This document shows positions 28,456 to 36,434 of a DNA stretch of 64,000 nt, piece after piece; the first letter of the stretch is position 1, and every line of letters begins with the position of its first letter. The notes beneath the pieces are model-generated. The model saw only the letters and a program-made list of their open reading frames with translations, did not search any database and was not told the DNA's origin. This DNA is from Natrinema altunense (GTDB lineage: Archaea; Halobacteriota; Halobacteria; Halobacteriales; Natrialbaceae). The DNA is taken from positions 186,001 through 250,000 of the forward strand of contig NZ_JNCS01000004.1 of assembly GCF_000731985.1 (NCBI RefSeq), given 5' to 3'. A program made the translations under genes and the position numbers.

Positions 28456-28486
28456 ACCAGTTCGTAGTAGTGAGTTATCGGATTAT

Positions 28487-28514
28487 CAAAGTTTGGTATC
28501 AAACTTTGAGTTTG
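28487..28514. promoter_or_regulatory. Nested palindromic operator between lipoprotein and repressor genes
   Basis: Two overlapping dyads. The first has arms CAAAGTTTG (28487-28495) and CAAACTTTG (28500-28508) around GTAT. The second reuses CAAACT (28500-28505) with AGTTTG (28509-28514) around TTG. They lie in the 110-bp gap between two divergent genes, one encoding a winged-helix protein. An autoregulatory operator is the simplest reading. Confidence 0.6.
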
Positions 28515-28565
28515 AAACTACACTATTCGGCGGTATCACCACTCAACGGCGCGTTTCATCCTCTT

Positions 28566-28832
28566 ATGCGATTATCGGGTGACTTCATGGTAATCTGCGA
28601 CGACCGAATTCTCGAATACCTCGGGGAGCATGAGACAGGAACGCCGAAGGAAATGGCTGATAGCGGCCTTGTGCGGTTCAGTCGGTCGTATATCACACAG
28701 CGGGCCAAGATCCTCCTGAACTACAGACTGGTTCGCCATCTCGGAAACGGAGTGTACACACTTTCGGAACGAGGCCAACAGTATCTCGATGGTGATCTTG
28801 ACGCCGCCGAACTCGAGCCGGACGAGGACTGA
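28566..28832 (+). CDS. PhiH1 repressor-like winged-helix regulator
   Basis: 88 residues beginning MRLSGDFMVICDDRILEYL, the N-terminus common to haloarchaeal PhiH1-like repressors. It is a single winged helix: helix 2 KEMADSGLVRFSRSYITQR, then ILLNYRLVRHLGNGVYTLSERGQQYL with the wing. The acidic tail ends EPDED. As in halovirus lysogeny control, it likely represses element genes through the palindromes just upstream (28487-28514). The ATG at 28566 is preferred over 28470 by family alignment. Confidence 0.82.
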   Translation: MRLSGDFMVICDDRILEYLGEHETGTPKEMADSGLVRFSRSYITQRAKILLNYRLVRHLGNGVYTLSERGQQYLDGDLDAAELEPDED

Positions 28833-29106
28833 CCATGTTCGTTCCCTAAACCGGAAAGAGAACTCTTCTACTGCAATTTCTGGGGATGTCCTTGTCGCCA
28901 ACGACCGGGAGAGCGATGTGAGTGGCTCGTGAGTGCGGTTGCCGTTCAAGCGAGTGGTCTTGACCATCGGATTTCCCGATCCGCCTCAACGGCATTGAGC
29001 GGCTATATGAGACAAATGGAATACCCAAAATGTATTATCTATTGTATTATAATTCCCAACAATAATAATCCTATAGCCCCTATTATACAATAGAGGGCAA
29101 CCGCTT
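28833..29106. other. AT-rich spacer with an inverted repeat and promoter elements
   Basis: No gene is convincing here. The 28846-29106 part turns very AT-rich towards its right end, with several TATA-like strings (TATTATA, TATAAT). Arms CTATTGTA (29039-29046) and TACAATAG (29086-29093) form a perfect 8-bp dyad around a 39-nt spacer. The segment most likely contains the promoter and operator of the operon starting at 29178. Confidence 0.5.
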
Positions 29107-29177
29107 CTCGGGCTTAACTCGCGTCGAAAAGCCCGCCTGCTGGCACAGGCGAGCGGTGGCCTTCAGAGGGAAGACCA
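29107..29177 (+). ncRNA. Structured 5' leader A (three stems) of a small-protein operon
   Basis: Three predicted stems end one base before the ATG at 29178. P1 is GGGCTT/AAGCCC (29110-29115 with 29129-29134). P2 is GCCTG/CAGGC (29135-29139 with 29146-29150). P3 (29158-29176) pairs GG/CC and CTTC/GAAG with a C-A mismatch. A further ACCGCT/AGCGGT pairing (29100-29105, 29152-29157) could close P1 and P2 into a junction. A clearly related sequence precedes another small-protein gene at 44151-44223, with compensatory changes in P1 and P2. It is a cis-regulatory leader candidate; an IS200/605-type end or omega RNA remnant is the main alternative. Confidence 0.6.
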
Positions 29178-29387
29178 ATGCCAACTACGCACGCCGAGAG
29201 TCAAGAGCGTACCGAACAGCAGATACTTCGAGAACTACCGGGATTCCATCTGGATTCCGGATCGCCGTGTGTCTGTGGCGTCGAAGCCATTCAGACGAGC
29301 AAGTCAGTCGGCTACAGCGACTTCGTGACGTACACCCACCGTTGCACCGAGTGCGGGAACGAGTTCGTCACCTACATCGAGGGGTAA
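29178..29387 (+). CDS. Small Cys-pair (zinc-binding) protein
   Basis: 69 residues. A helical, charged N-terminus (ESQERTEQQILREL) is followed by SPCVCG and, 30 residues on, HRCTECGNEF, giving four Cys for one zinc site. It is the first gene of a tight three-gene unit: its stop is 1 nt before the next ATG. It begins immediately after structured leader A. Function unknown. Confidence 0.65.
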   Translation: MPTTHAESQERTEQQILRELPGFHLDSGSPCVCGVEAIQTSKSVGYSDFVTYTHRCTECGNEFVTYIEG

Positions 29388-29388
29388 A

Positions 29389-29535
29389 ATGTCCGAGATT
29401 CACTCTTCGACGGCGACGGAACAGGTCACGTTCGATGCCCTCGAAGCCGACGGGTGCTGGTGCGACGATTACGATCTTCCGTGCTTCGAGTGCTATCAGA
29501 ATGGTCGTCGGAATCTTCCGAGTGATTCCGAGTGA
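29389..29535 (+). CDS. Tiny Cys-rich protein (48 aa)
   Basis: 48 residues, MSEIHSSTATEQ onward, with CWCDDYD and CFEC, again two Cys pairs. It starts 1 nt after the previous stop, and its TGA overlaps the GTG of the next gene. This tight packing is the main evidence that it is translated. Function unknown. Confidence 0.6.
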   Translation: MSEIHSSTATEQVTFDALEADGCWCDDYDLPCFECYQNGRRNLPSDSE

Positions 29536-29813
29536 CAAAACTATCTCCGGCAAAAGCACTCAACGGAGAGAAGACGGGAACCACCTGTGACTCGTGCAAC
29601 AAAGGAATCCGAACGGGTGACAAAGCGGTCGCCTACGCCACGCACTACGATGGCGACGGATGGATCGTCCGGCGGGTATCGTGTACCGACTGCGGCCAGA
29701 CGAGTATCGGCCTACCGACTGACGGAGCCGATGAAGTCGTTATCGAGGCGGTTGTCTGGCGTAATCGACTCGTCGGTGTGACTACAGTGGATCGGAGTCG
29801 GCCCGAAGAATAG
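29532..29813 (+). CDS. Small zinc-finger-like protein
   Basis: 93 residues from a GTG at 29532, overlapping the upstream TGA as GTGA. TTCDSCNKGI and VSCTDCGQ supply two CxxC knuckles about 30 residues apart, within a beta-rich fold (AVAYATHYDGDGWIVRRV). The C-terminus is strand-forming and acidic. It is the third member of the operon behind leader A. No function is recognised. Confidence 0.65.
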   Translation: MTKLSPAKALNGEKTGTTCDSCNKGIRTGDKAVAYATHYDGDGWIVRRVSCTDCGQTSIGLPTDGADEVVIEAVVWRNRLVGVTTVDRSRPEE

Positions 29814-29851
29814 TAGGCAGTTTTTTGACAGACCGGTTAGTGGTTCCCGGT

Positions 29852-30799
29852 ATGCCCGAATTTGCTTCGCTTGAAGCCCAAGAAGCACGCGAGTATTGGG
29901 AGCATGAGGCGCAAGAGTTCACTCCGTGGATAGCAGATGAAATCCGCGCAGAGGGCGTTTCCAAGTTGGAAGACTCGTTAGGATTGGACCTCGAGATAAT
30001 CGAGGAAGAGAAGAGCGTTGGACGTTACAACGTCGATATTCTCGCAGAAGTCGTAGACGATAACCGAAACGTCGTTATCGAGAATCAACTGAACCCCTCG
30101 GATCATGACCACTTGGGGAAGTCTATTGCCTATGCCTCCGGTGTTGACGCGGACATTATCGTGTGGATAGCGCCTCGATTCTACGACGAACACCGAGACG
30201 CGATGCAATGGCTCAACGAGAACAGTCGTGAGGGCGTAGACCTGTTTGCTATCCGCCTCGAAGTATGGAAAATAGGCAATTCCGATCCTGCTGTCCGGCT
30301 CAATCCTGTTGCAGAACCGAGCGAGTGGAAGGAGAAGGCCAAACGATCAGAGGGTGAGCTGACCGAGACGGAGACATTGCAGGAAGAGTTTTGGACCGAG
30401 TTTCGGGATCGGATCGAGGACCGCGATACTCCCTTGAGCGCACGGAAACCGTACCCGGAATACTACTACAACAACCCGATTGGAAAAGCGGGCTTCGAAC
30501 TTCAGTTCACCATCAACTCGCGCGACAACGAACTCGGGACCGGGCTTGTGATCCGAGACGACGCCGAAGCGTATCGAGAGTTGATCGAGCAGTCCCAACA
30601 GATCGAGTCCGAATTTGACCGAGAACTAACGTGGAACGAACCAGAGGAAACACGTTCAGGAAAGAAGCGAAGTCGGATCGTGGTTACGAAGTCCGCTGAT
30701 GTGACGGACCAAGACCAATGGGACGAATACCTCGATTGGATGATTGAACATGGCGAACAGTTCCACGACGTGTTCTACGACCGGATTCAGAGGTTATAG
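29852..30799 (+). CDS. DUF4268 protein with PD-(D/E)XK-like nuclease domain
   Basis: About 315 residues. The N-terminal half reads like the DUF4268-associated endonuclease fold: an Asp in YNVDILAEV, then VVIENQLNPSDHDHLGKSI, where E-x-Q stands for the (D/E)-x-K pair. YASGVDADIIVWIAPRF follows, typical of these proteins. The C-terminal DUF4268 part has FWTEFRDRI and YYNNPIGKAGFEL. Such proteins occur with restriction systems and are thought to act on DNA. The frame opens with a TTG at 29825; I chose the ATG at 29852 (MPEFASLEAQEAREYW). It lies next to the PLD nuclease and Type IIG genes. Confidence 0.78.
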   Translation: MPEFASLEAQEAREYWEHEAQEFTPWIADEIRAEGVSKLEDSLGLDLEIIEEEKSVGRYNVDILAEVVDDNRNVVIENQLNPSDHDHLGKSIAYASGVDADIIVWIAPRFYDEHRDAMQWLNENSREGVDLFAIRLEVWKIGNSDPAVRLNPVAEPSEWKEKAKRSEGELTETETLQEEFWTEFRDRIEDRDTPLSARKPYPEYYYNNPIGKAGFELQFTINSRDNELGTGLVIRDDAEAYRELIEQSQQIESEFDRELTWNEPEETRSGKKRSRIVVTKSADVTDQDQWDEYLDWMIEHGEQFHDVFYDRIQRL

Positions 30800-30881
30800 C
30801 CGTTGGGCCTCGCACTGTACTCGTTCAAACCGTAGATGAAAGCGGGCTATAGCAGGCATCTTTTTGAAGACAGGGTTAATT

Positions 30882-30943
30882 GATTCTGAATATGTCAAAG
30901 TCTACCTCTCTCGAACGTAGTGGGGTTCGAGAATATCAGAATC
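30882..30943 (+). promoter_or_regulatory. Nested inverted repeats upstream of the PLD nuclease
   Basis: Outer arms are GATTCTGA (30882-30889) and TCAGAATC (30936-30943). Inner arms are TCTCGAAC (30909-30916) and GTTCGAGA (30925-30932) around an 8-nt loop. All 16 pairs are perfect. The structure lies about 58 bp before the PLD gene start and could be an operator, a leader hairpin or a small RNA. Confidence 0.5.
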
Positions 30944-31000
30944 ATAGTGGTGTTAATTCATCGATAGGATTGTTCTCTCCGCAGGGAGGTGTGTTTTGAC

Positions 31001-32068
31001 TTGACTGATACCGAATTAGGATTGGGGCTACAGACGCCCGAATCCCCACCAATTCGGTCGTATTTTGAGAACATCGACACCGAAGACGCTGAAACATTCA
31101 GGGGGGCTTCTGCTTACGTAACATATGGCGGTGTCAAACAACTCGAAAACGGATTACCAGACTCGTTGGATTCGACGACTCCCCAATGGCTCGTCTCCTT
31201 TGATTATGGCTACACCCAACCAGAAGCGGTCCAAAGACTCAATGAGTTAGGGGAGGTGAAAGTGGTCGGTGTAGACCGGCTGAAGGAACGGAATACCCTC
31301 AACGCAAACCCCCGGTTTCATCCAAAGTTCATTTGGATTCAAGAAGACGAGAGCAACCATCTGATGATGGGGTCTTCTAATCTAACTGAATCAGCCCTAA
31401 CGAGGAATTGGGAGGCAGTAGTCTTTCTGCGCTCAATTGACCCTGACCATTCTTCGATAGACAGGATTTCTTCTTGGTGGGAAGAAGTATGGGAAGAGAG
31501 TACCCCTGTCAGTGAGGACTTATTAGATTGGTACAAGGACCTTCGAGAATCTACTAATATCGGTCCCGATGATGGGGCAGAAGACCATGACGAATGGAAA
31601 GACGCTCCCCATCCACGGGACGCTTCTATCGTATGGGCAAATATCGGATATACTCAAAGTGGGTCGAGAAACCAAATGGACATACCCACACAGTTCGGCC
31701 AGTTTTTTCTCGAAGACAATGACGAGTGGGAACTAAATTCGGAATATGAAATCACGATTAGGTTTGAAGGAGAGACGTTAGAAAAGAAGGTCAAGTATCA
31801 TGAGGGCAGTTATCAAACCCGAATATATCTTCCAACAGAGACGAGGGGGACTCGGTTAGCAGACTTGTATAGTAAGGATAAATTCGATGAAGAAAGCCTT
31901 CGGTATTATTTCGCTGTCTTCCGTCGAATCGGGCAATACAAGTTCAGATTGGAAATTTTGCCACCCGAGGAATCTGATGATATTCAAGAGATAATAGAAG
32001 TCTCACAACAACGAGGACAAGTGAAAGAGACAGACGAAGAGACAGAGCGTCTTGTTGGCTGGTTGTGA
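31001..32068 (+). CDS. PLD-superfamily nuclease (restriction-type)
   Basis: 355 residues. The first 200 carry a phospholipase-D fold: FHPKFIWIQEDESNHLMMGSS with the HxK catalytic pair, and GSSNLTESAL giving the Ser/Asn of the HKD motif. Such proteins are often Mg-independent restriction endonucleases of the NgoFVII/BfiI kind. The remaining 150 residues are beta-rich and may bind DNA. A GGAGGTG Shine-Dalgarno (30985-30991) ends 9 nt before the TTG at 31001, so I prefer that start over the GTG at 30989, which lies inside it. It is convergent with the TBP gene. No dedicated methylase is fused. Confidence 0.72.
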   Translation: MTDTELGLGLQTPESPPIRSYFENIDTEDAETFRGASAYVTYGGVKQLENGLPDSLDSTTPQWLVSFDYGYTQPEAVQRLNELGEVKVVGVDRLKERNTLNANPRFHPKFIWIQEDESNHLMMGSSNLTESALTRNWEAVVFLRSIDPDHSSIDRISSWWEEVWEESTPVSEDLLDWYKDLRESTNIGPDDGAEDHDEWKDAPHPRDASIVWANIGYTQSGSRNQMDIPTQFGQFFLEDNDEWELNSEYEITIRFEGETLEKKVKYHEGSYQTRIYLPTETRGTRLADLYSKDKFDEESLRYYFAVFRRIGQYKFRLEILPPEESDDIQEIIEVSQQRGQVKETDEETERLVGWL

Positions 32069-32115
32069 ATATTCATAGCGCTGTTCTGTATCACAACGAA
32101 GGATAGCCGCCGTGA

Positions 32116-32667
32116 CTAATCAGACGGCCCAATCGCTGATTCGATTTGGCTCTTGGTGAAGTCGAGTGCCGAAACAGCAGTTTCCTCGTCTCTTGCACCA
32201 GTGATAACGGCTCGACCGGAACCAAAAACAAGAATCACACACTCACTTTCAGCAGGTCTGTAGACAAGGCCGGGAAATTGCTCTGGCTCATACTCTACTT
32301 GCTCAAGACCCAATCCGATAGCCAGTTGGTTCAAGTCCACTTGGAATCCCAAGTCGGCGGTACAGACCATATTTCGGACGCTAAATGAATCGTCAGTTGG
32401 CCTCTCAAGTATCCCAACCTCGGCTACAAGTCGTAAAAACCCATCCTTCACCTCGTTCAATTCCTCAAGTGAATCTGCGCCGGTAATATTGTAACTGCCG
32501 GTGCGATACAGTGTGATTAGCGGACCACCCTTTTCCAGACGAAGATACAGGCCGTGGTAGTTGTCCGGATTATACGTCACTTCAGGTGCCGGAATATCAT
32601 CTGCGAGCGCAGGCACGTCTATTTCAACGCCAAGAGAGCCTGTCCCAACGATATTCTCAATTCTCAT
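32116..32667 (-). CDS. tbp: TATA-binding protein paralogue
   Basis: 183 residues with the two-repeat TBP saddle. The C-terminal repeat is nearly canonical (DLNQLAIGLGLEQVEYEPEQ then FPGLVYR at 131-137, VFGSGRAVITG). It keeps both DNA-intercalating Phe (131 and 148). In the N-terminal repeat both equivalents are Tyr (Y37 in NPDNYHG, Y54 in LYRTG) and the usual Pro is His38. Its ATG shares one base with the TAA of the upstream Type IIG gene (TAATG), so it is translated in a coupled way. It would recruit TFB and RNA polymerase, perhaps to island promoters. This role is inference. Confidence 0.85.
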   Translation of the reverse strand: MRIENIVGTGSLGVEIDVPALADDIPAPEVTYNPDNYHGLYLRLEKGGPLITLYRTGSYNITGADSLEELNEVKDGFLRLVAEVGILERPTDDSFSVRNMVCTADLGFQVDLNQLAIGLGLEQVEYEPEQFPGLVYRPAESECVILVFGSGRAVITGARDEETAVSALDFTKSQIESAIGPSD

Positions 32668-35600
32668 TACCTGACTTTGGACTTCAGGGGATTTTCAGGG
32701 GTGAGTACGCGGTCTTCAACAAGTTTCCGATGGTCTTCCTCAAGGTCGAAGAGTTCGTAAACGTCCTCGTGAATGTCGTTCTCAATCTGTTGTAGTCTGC
32801 TTCCGGCATCCTCGATTGTGTCTTGTGCCTGCTGATACGTGTCCAACAGTGATTCGATTCCTTCGAGAGTTCGAGGATAGTTTGAATCGCGCAACTCCTG
32901 AATCGTCGTGATATTAAGCGCATCTATTAGTCTGTAGAAGGCCTCGGCCTCTTCTTCAGCATTGAAATTAATGCTCTGATGGATATTCAACCTGATTTCA
33001 GTCCCATTGAGATTCGGGTTGATTTCTGTGTCTTCGGAATCGTCCTCATCGGGAATCCGGGCCACATAGCCGGTTCTGGTCAAAGATACAATGTCTGCAT
33101 CCACGGCTTCAAGAAGGTCCTCGGGCTGATTGACCAGCGATTCAGCCTGACGATATTCTTCGATACGGTCTTGCATCCGACGTGCTGTCTCCGCAATGCT
33201 ATTGACCAACGAATCAGGCACGTCATCACTGTCCGGGTCCGGAATCGGTATGTCTCCGACGTATTCACTCTTGTAGCGAAGATAGTTTCCTCGATAGGTA
33301 GCCGCATTACGTCGGATGTAGAACTGCGCCAAATCGCTATTCAACACACCCGCCAAGTACCAAGCGTGTTCCTCGTTCTCGGGTGAGACATAATATGTGG
33401 TGTCAAGACAATAGAACTCGCCACCGTCGTCTACCCAGTAGTTGTTATAGTAGGCAATGTCGGGTGTGACGATTTTTGTTTGCTCGAACAGTTCCGGGTC
33501 CTTGGACTTGTCCAACGCCCAGTAATCTTCATCCTGCTCTCGGACACAGTAACGGTCTTCGAGTTCATCCCGGTTATCCCCGTCATTGTAGTATTCCACG
33601 ACGTTGGGATAGTCTTCAATGTCCATGCCGGGAGGGGTATAGACGATATACTGGTCTTCCCACAGGTCTTCCCACCGTTTTACATCGCGTCCGCCGACTA
33701 TCGGATGTACCAACTCGCGTTCTATGTCGTACTCTTCGACTGTAGACCAATCTACGATGAATACCGGATTTTTCCCTGTGCGGAGGCCGCGTTCAACTTT
33801 CGTGTCATGACAATAGCCACGTAGTTCTTGACCATTTTCTTCCATCCAATTCAGTACCTCTTGCTCATCAGCAGGCGCAAACTGCCAGTCAGAGTCAGAA
33901 ACCGCATCTGACTGAACAGGATACGATTGTAAGGGCGGCTGGTTATCCCAAGATACACTGTCCGGAACCGAGATACCGGCTTCCGTCACCGCGTCTTCGA
34001 CATTCGGAGGATTACTCCCCCAGTCATCAGGTAGCGCCAGAGCCAGCAGGTCTACGATACGATAGTTTCGTTCCTCGCCCCGGTCAGTGTCAGAATTTCC
34101 ATTACCCGTATTCCATCCAGTGATAGAGTCACTGTCTATCCACTCTTCCATGGATTCGCCAACCGAGACATATGAGAAGCGGTAATCGTCTACGACGTAA
34201 TCTTCCGGAGAGCGGTCAGCACGGTCAACTGCTTGACTTTCCATGACCATGATAATCGGATAGGTGGTCGCATGAGCGAACACGTCTACGTCACCTATAT
34301 TCACCATTTCTCCTACCCGGTAGCGTTGTGGGATTAGTTGTCGAGCGCGTTCACCATAGCGGGAGTCGATGAACTGATTCGACGTGATTATTCCAAGTTT
34401 CCCCCCTTCATTCAACCACTCGCTCGCCTTCTCAATGAACAGCAGATACAGGTCGTAGTTGTGGTAAGCAGAATAGTAATCATTGTAGTCTTCTTTCGCG
34501 GGACCGTCAGGGATGTTTTGTATACGAACGTAAGGAGGGTTCATAACCACGAAGCCGTAGTCCTCTCGCTGTTTGGCACGGTCTGCTTCACGTCGTTCGC
34601 GTTCGTACCGACGCATCAGAGCGTCACTAAACGTCGTTGTAACGTTGGTTTGAGTCTGTTGGCGGAGTGAATCCGTTTGATAGATGTTGAATCTATCCAG
34701 AGAGAAATCCGGATTCTCTTCCTTCACGTCTTTATATAGGTCAATCACCTGAAATAGGAGATTCATCTCGGTGATGTGGCAAGCGAATGGATTTATGTCG
34801 AATCCCCACAGTCGCTCCTGCATAATCTCAATCGCTTCTTCTGGCGGGATATTCCGGTTGTCGAGACGCTCAAGGAGTCGTCCAGCGGCACGGACGAGGA
34901 ATGTCCCACTCCCGCAAGCAGGGTCAAGTAAATCCGATTCAGGCTGGTCTATCGGCTCATTTGCGGTGTATCCAACCCTGTCGAGAATGAAATCTACTAC
35001 CGCAGTGGGGGTGTAGAACTCCCCGAGTTCTTTCCGCTCTTCCGGGGGGAGGTGTCGCTCATACAGATGACCGAGAACGTCTCGGTCAACATCTTGAAAG
35101 TCGTAGTGGTTCAGGTGCCAGAAAGTCTTCTGAACTACGTCATCCAAGTCTTCATCGTCGCTGTCCAGTTCCCAATCAAAGATTTGGCGAGAGTAGAGCC
35201 GGTCATAGATTTCGCTTAATTCCTCGCTTGCCACCTCGAACAAGTCTACGTAGGTCCGGTCAACATACCGAGCAAAGTCGTCCCAAAATCCGAAGTAGTC
35301 GGTGACGCCACCATTGCTTATCATCTGCTCGGTTAGGTCTTTGTCCTCGGCAATCCTGATAAGCAGAATCTTGTTTATCTGAACATATATTGACTCACGA
35401 CAGAACACTCGTTTATTATCGTCCTCTTCATTTTCTTGCCGGTTCGATAGACGAACCCACGTCTCGTAATCTGAATTGAAGGCGCGATATTGCTCGTAGT
35501 CGTCCTGCAACTCTGCAAGTTGAGATTCTAACTTCGCTATTTCGGTGTCGTCTTCGTGACCCTGTTCTTCTAACGTTTCAATCTGGTTCCGAAGGTCAGA

Positions 35601-36311
35601 CGCCCGTGTCTCGTATTCCTCATATCGGTCTTGGTATTCCTCAAATGCACGAACGGTAAACGGCATCCAGTATTCATCAAGTGCCGTCGTTAGACTATCC
35701 AGAAGGTTATCGAATCCCTCATCGGTCGAAACATCTTGTCGGTCTGCAATACTGAAATCGTCGTACCGTTCCGGATGTACAACATCGGTTTTCCGGAGTC
35801 GAGTGAGTTGGCGGATAGCGTCTATTTGAGATTGTGGAACTTCGTCAAGAAGCGTCTCCCCTTCTTCGGTTCTGATTATTGTGTCGAAATTTACGTGAGA
35901 GATAAGTTCGCCACTAACCCCATACAGTGTTTCATCTGCGCGAGACTCGTCACAACGTCGGTAGACCAGTAGTTCATCGAAGTTGGTAGCAATGAGGAAC
36001 TTCGAGTACGGCGAGTCTGAAGCATAGCGAAAGGCTTGGTCGATACCTTCCTCTACGTCTCGGTCGCGTCGTTTTGCCTCGATGATTACGACCGGATTCT
36101 GCTCATTATCGTAGAATCGAACGTCATTCAAGTCGTCCTCTTGAGCGTAGTCCGATTCAGACCATCCGAGCGTTTCGTTACAGAATAAAATCCGAACAAG
36201 CCGGGGTGTCAAGTCCAATTCATTTCGGGACCCCTCTTCTATTTCTTCGTAGAAATCACGATAGGATTCGAGAACAGAACCGACGAAATCACTGGTTCCG
36301 GAAGTGGGCAT
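32667..36311 (-). CDS. Type IIG restriction-modification enzyme (Eco57I-like)
   Basis: A single chain of about 1214 residues that should both methylate adenine and cut DNA. The N-terminal nuclease domain has the PD-(D/E)XK site in VVIIEAKRRDRD and YASDSPYSKFLIATNFDELLVY. A helical linker with a long coiled coil follows (RASDLRNQIETLEEQGHE). The methyltransferase shows LDPACGSGTFLVRAAGRLL (about residue 462) and VVMNPPYVRIQN (about 590). The C-terminal TaqI-like target-recognition region has ERGLRTGKNPVFIVD, then a coiled-coil end. The ATG at 36311 is preferred over 36362. An upstream TTTTTTAAC promoter element lies about 20-25 nt away. The stop overlaps the TBP start. Confidence 0.88.
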   Translation of the reverse strand: MPTSGTSDFVGSVLESYRDFYEEIEEGSRNELDLTPRLVRILFCNETLGWSESDYAQEDDLNDVRFYDNEQNPVVIIEAKRRDRDVEEGIDQAFRYASDSPYSKFLIATNFDELLVYRRCDESRADETLYGVSGELISHVNFDTIIRTEEGETLLDEVPQSQIDAIRQLTRLRKTDVVHPERYDDFSIADRQDVSTDEGFDNLLDSLTTALDEYWMPFTVRAFEEYQDRYEEYETRASDLRNQIETLEEQGHEDDTEIAKLESQLAELQDDYEQYRAFNSDYETWVRLSNRQENEEDDNKRVFCRESIYVQINKILLIRIAEDKDLTEQMISNGGVTDYFGFWDDFARYVDRTYVDLFEVASEELSEIYDRLYSRQIFDWELDSDDEDLDDVVQKTFWHLNHYDFQDVDRDVLGHLYERHLPPEERKELGEFYTPTAVVDFILDRVGYTANEPIDQPESDLLDPACGSGTFLVRAAGRLLERLDNRNIPPEEAIEIMQERLWGFDINPFACHITEMNLLFQVIDLYKDVKEENPDFSLDRFNIYQTDSLRQQTQTNVTTTFSDALMRRYERERREADRAKQREDYGFVVMNPPYVRIQNIPDGPAKEDYNDYYSAYHNYDLYLLFIEKASEWLNEGGKLGIITSNQFIDSRYGERARQLIPQRYRVGEMVNIGDVDVFAHATTYPIIMVMESQAVDRADRSPEDYVVDDYRFSYVSVGESMEEWIDSDSITGWNTGNGNSDTDRGEERNYRIVDLLALALPDDWGSNPPNVEDAVTEAGISVPDSVSWDNQPPLQSYPVQSDAVSDSDWQFAPADEQEVLNWMEENGQELRGYCHDTKVERGLRTGKNPVFIVDWSTVEEYDIERELVHPIVGGRDVKRWEDLWEDQYIVYTPPGMDIEDYPNVVEYYNDGDNRDELEDRYCVREQDEDYWALDKSKDPELFEQTKIVTPDIAYYNNYWVDDGGEFYCLDTTYYVSPENEEHAWYLAGVLNSDLAQFYIRRNAATYRGNYLRYKSEYVGDIPIPDPDSDDVPDSLVNSIAETARRMQDRIEEYRQAESLVNQPEDLLEAVDADIVSLTRTGYVARIPDEDDSEDTEINPNLNGTEIRLNIHQSINFNAEEEAEAFYRLIDALNITTIQELRDSNYPRTLEGIESLLDTYQQAQDTIEDAGSRLQQIENDIHEDVYELFDLEEDHRKLVEDRVLTPENPLKSKVR

Positions 36312-36434
36312 AGGTATTGCCTTCTCCGGTCTGGTTAAAAAATGTGTGTAACCCGAATCCAATACACTGCTAACAAGGGCGCGGTTCCCGAGAAGTACCT
36401 GCCCTGTTCTGACCCGGCTTGTAGACCGCTCTGT

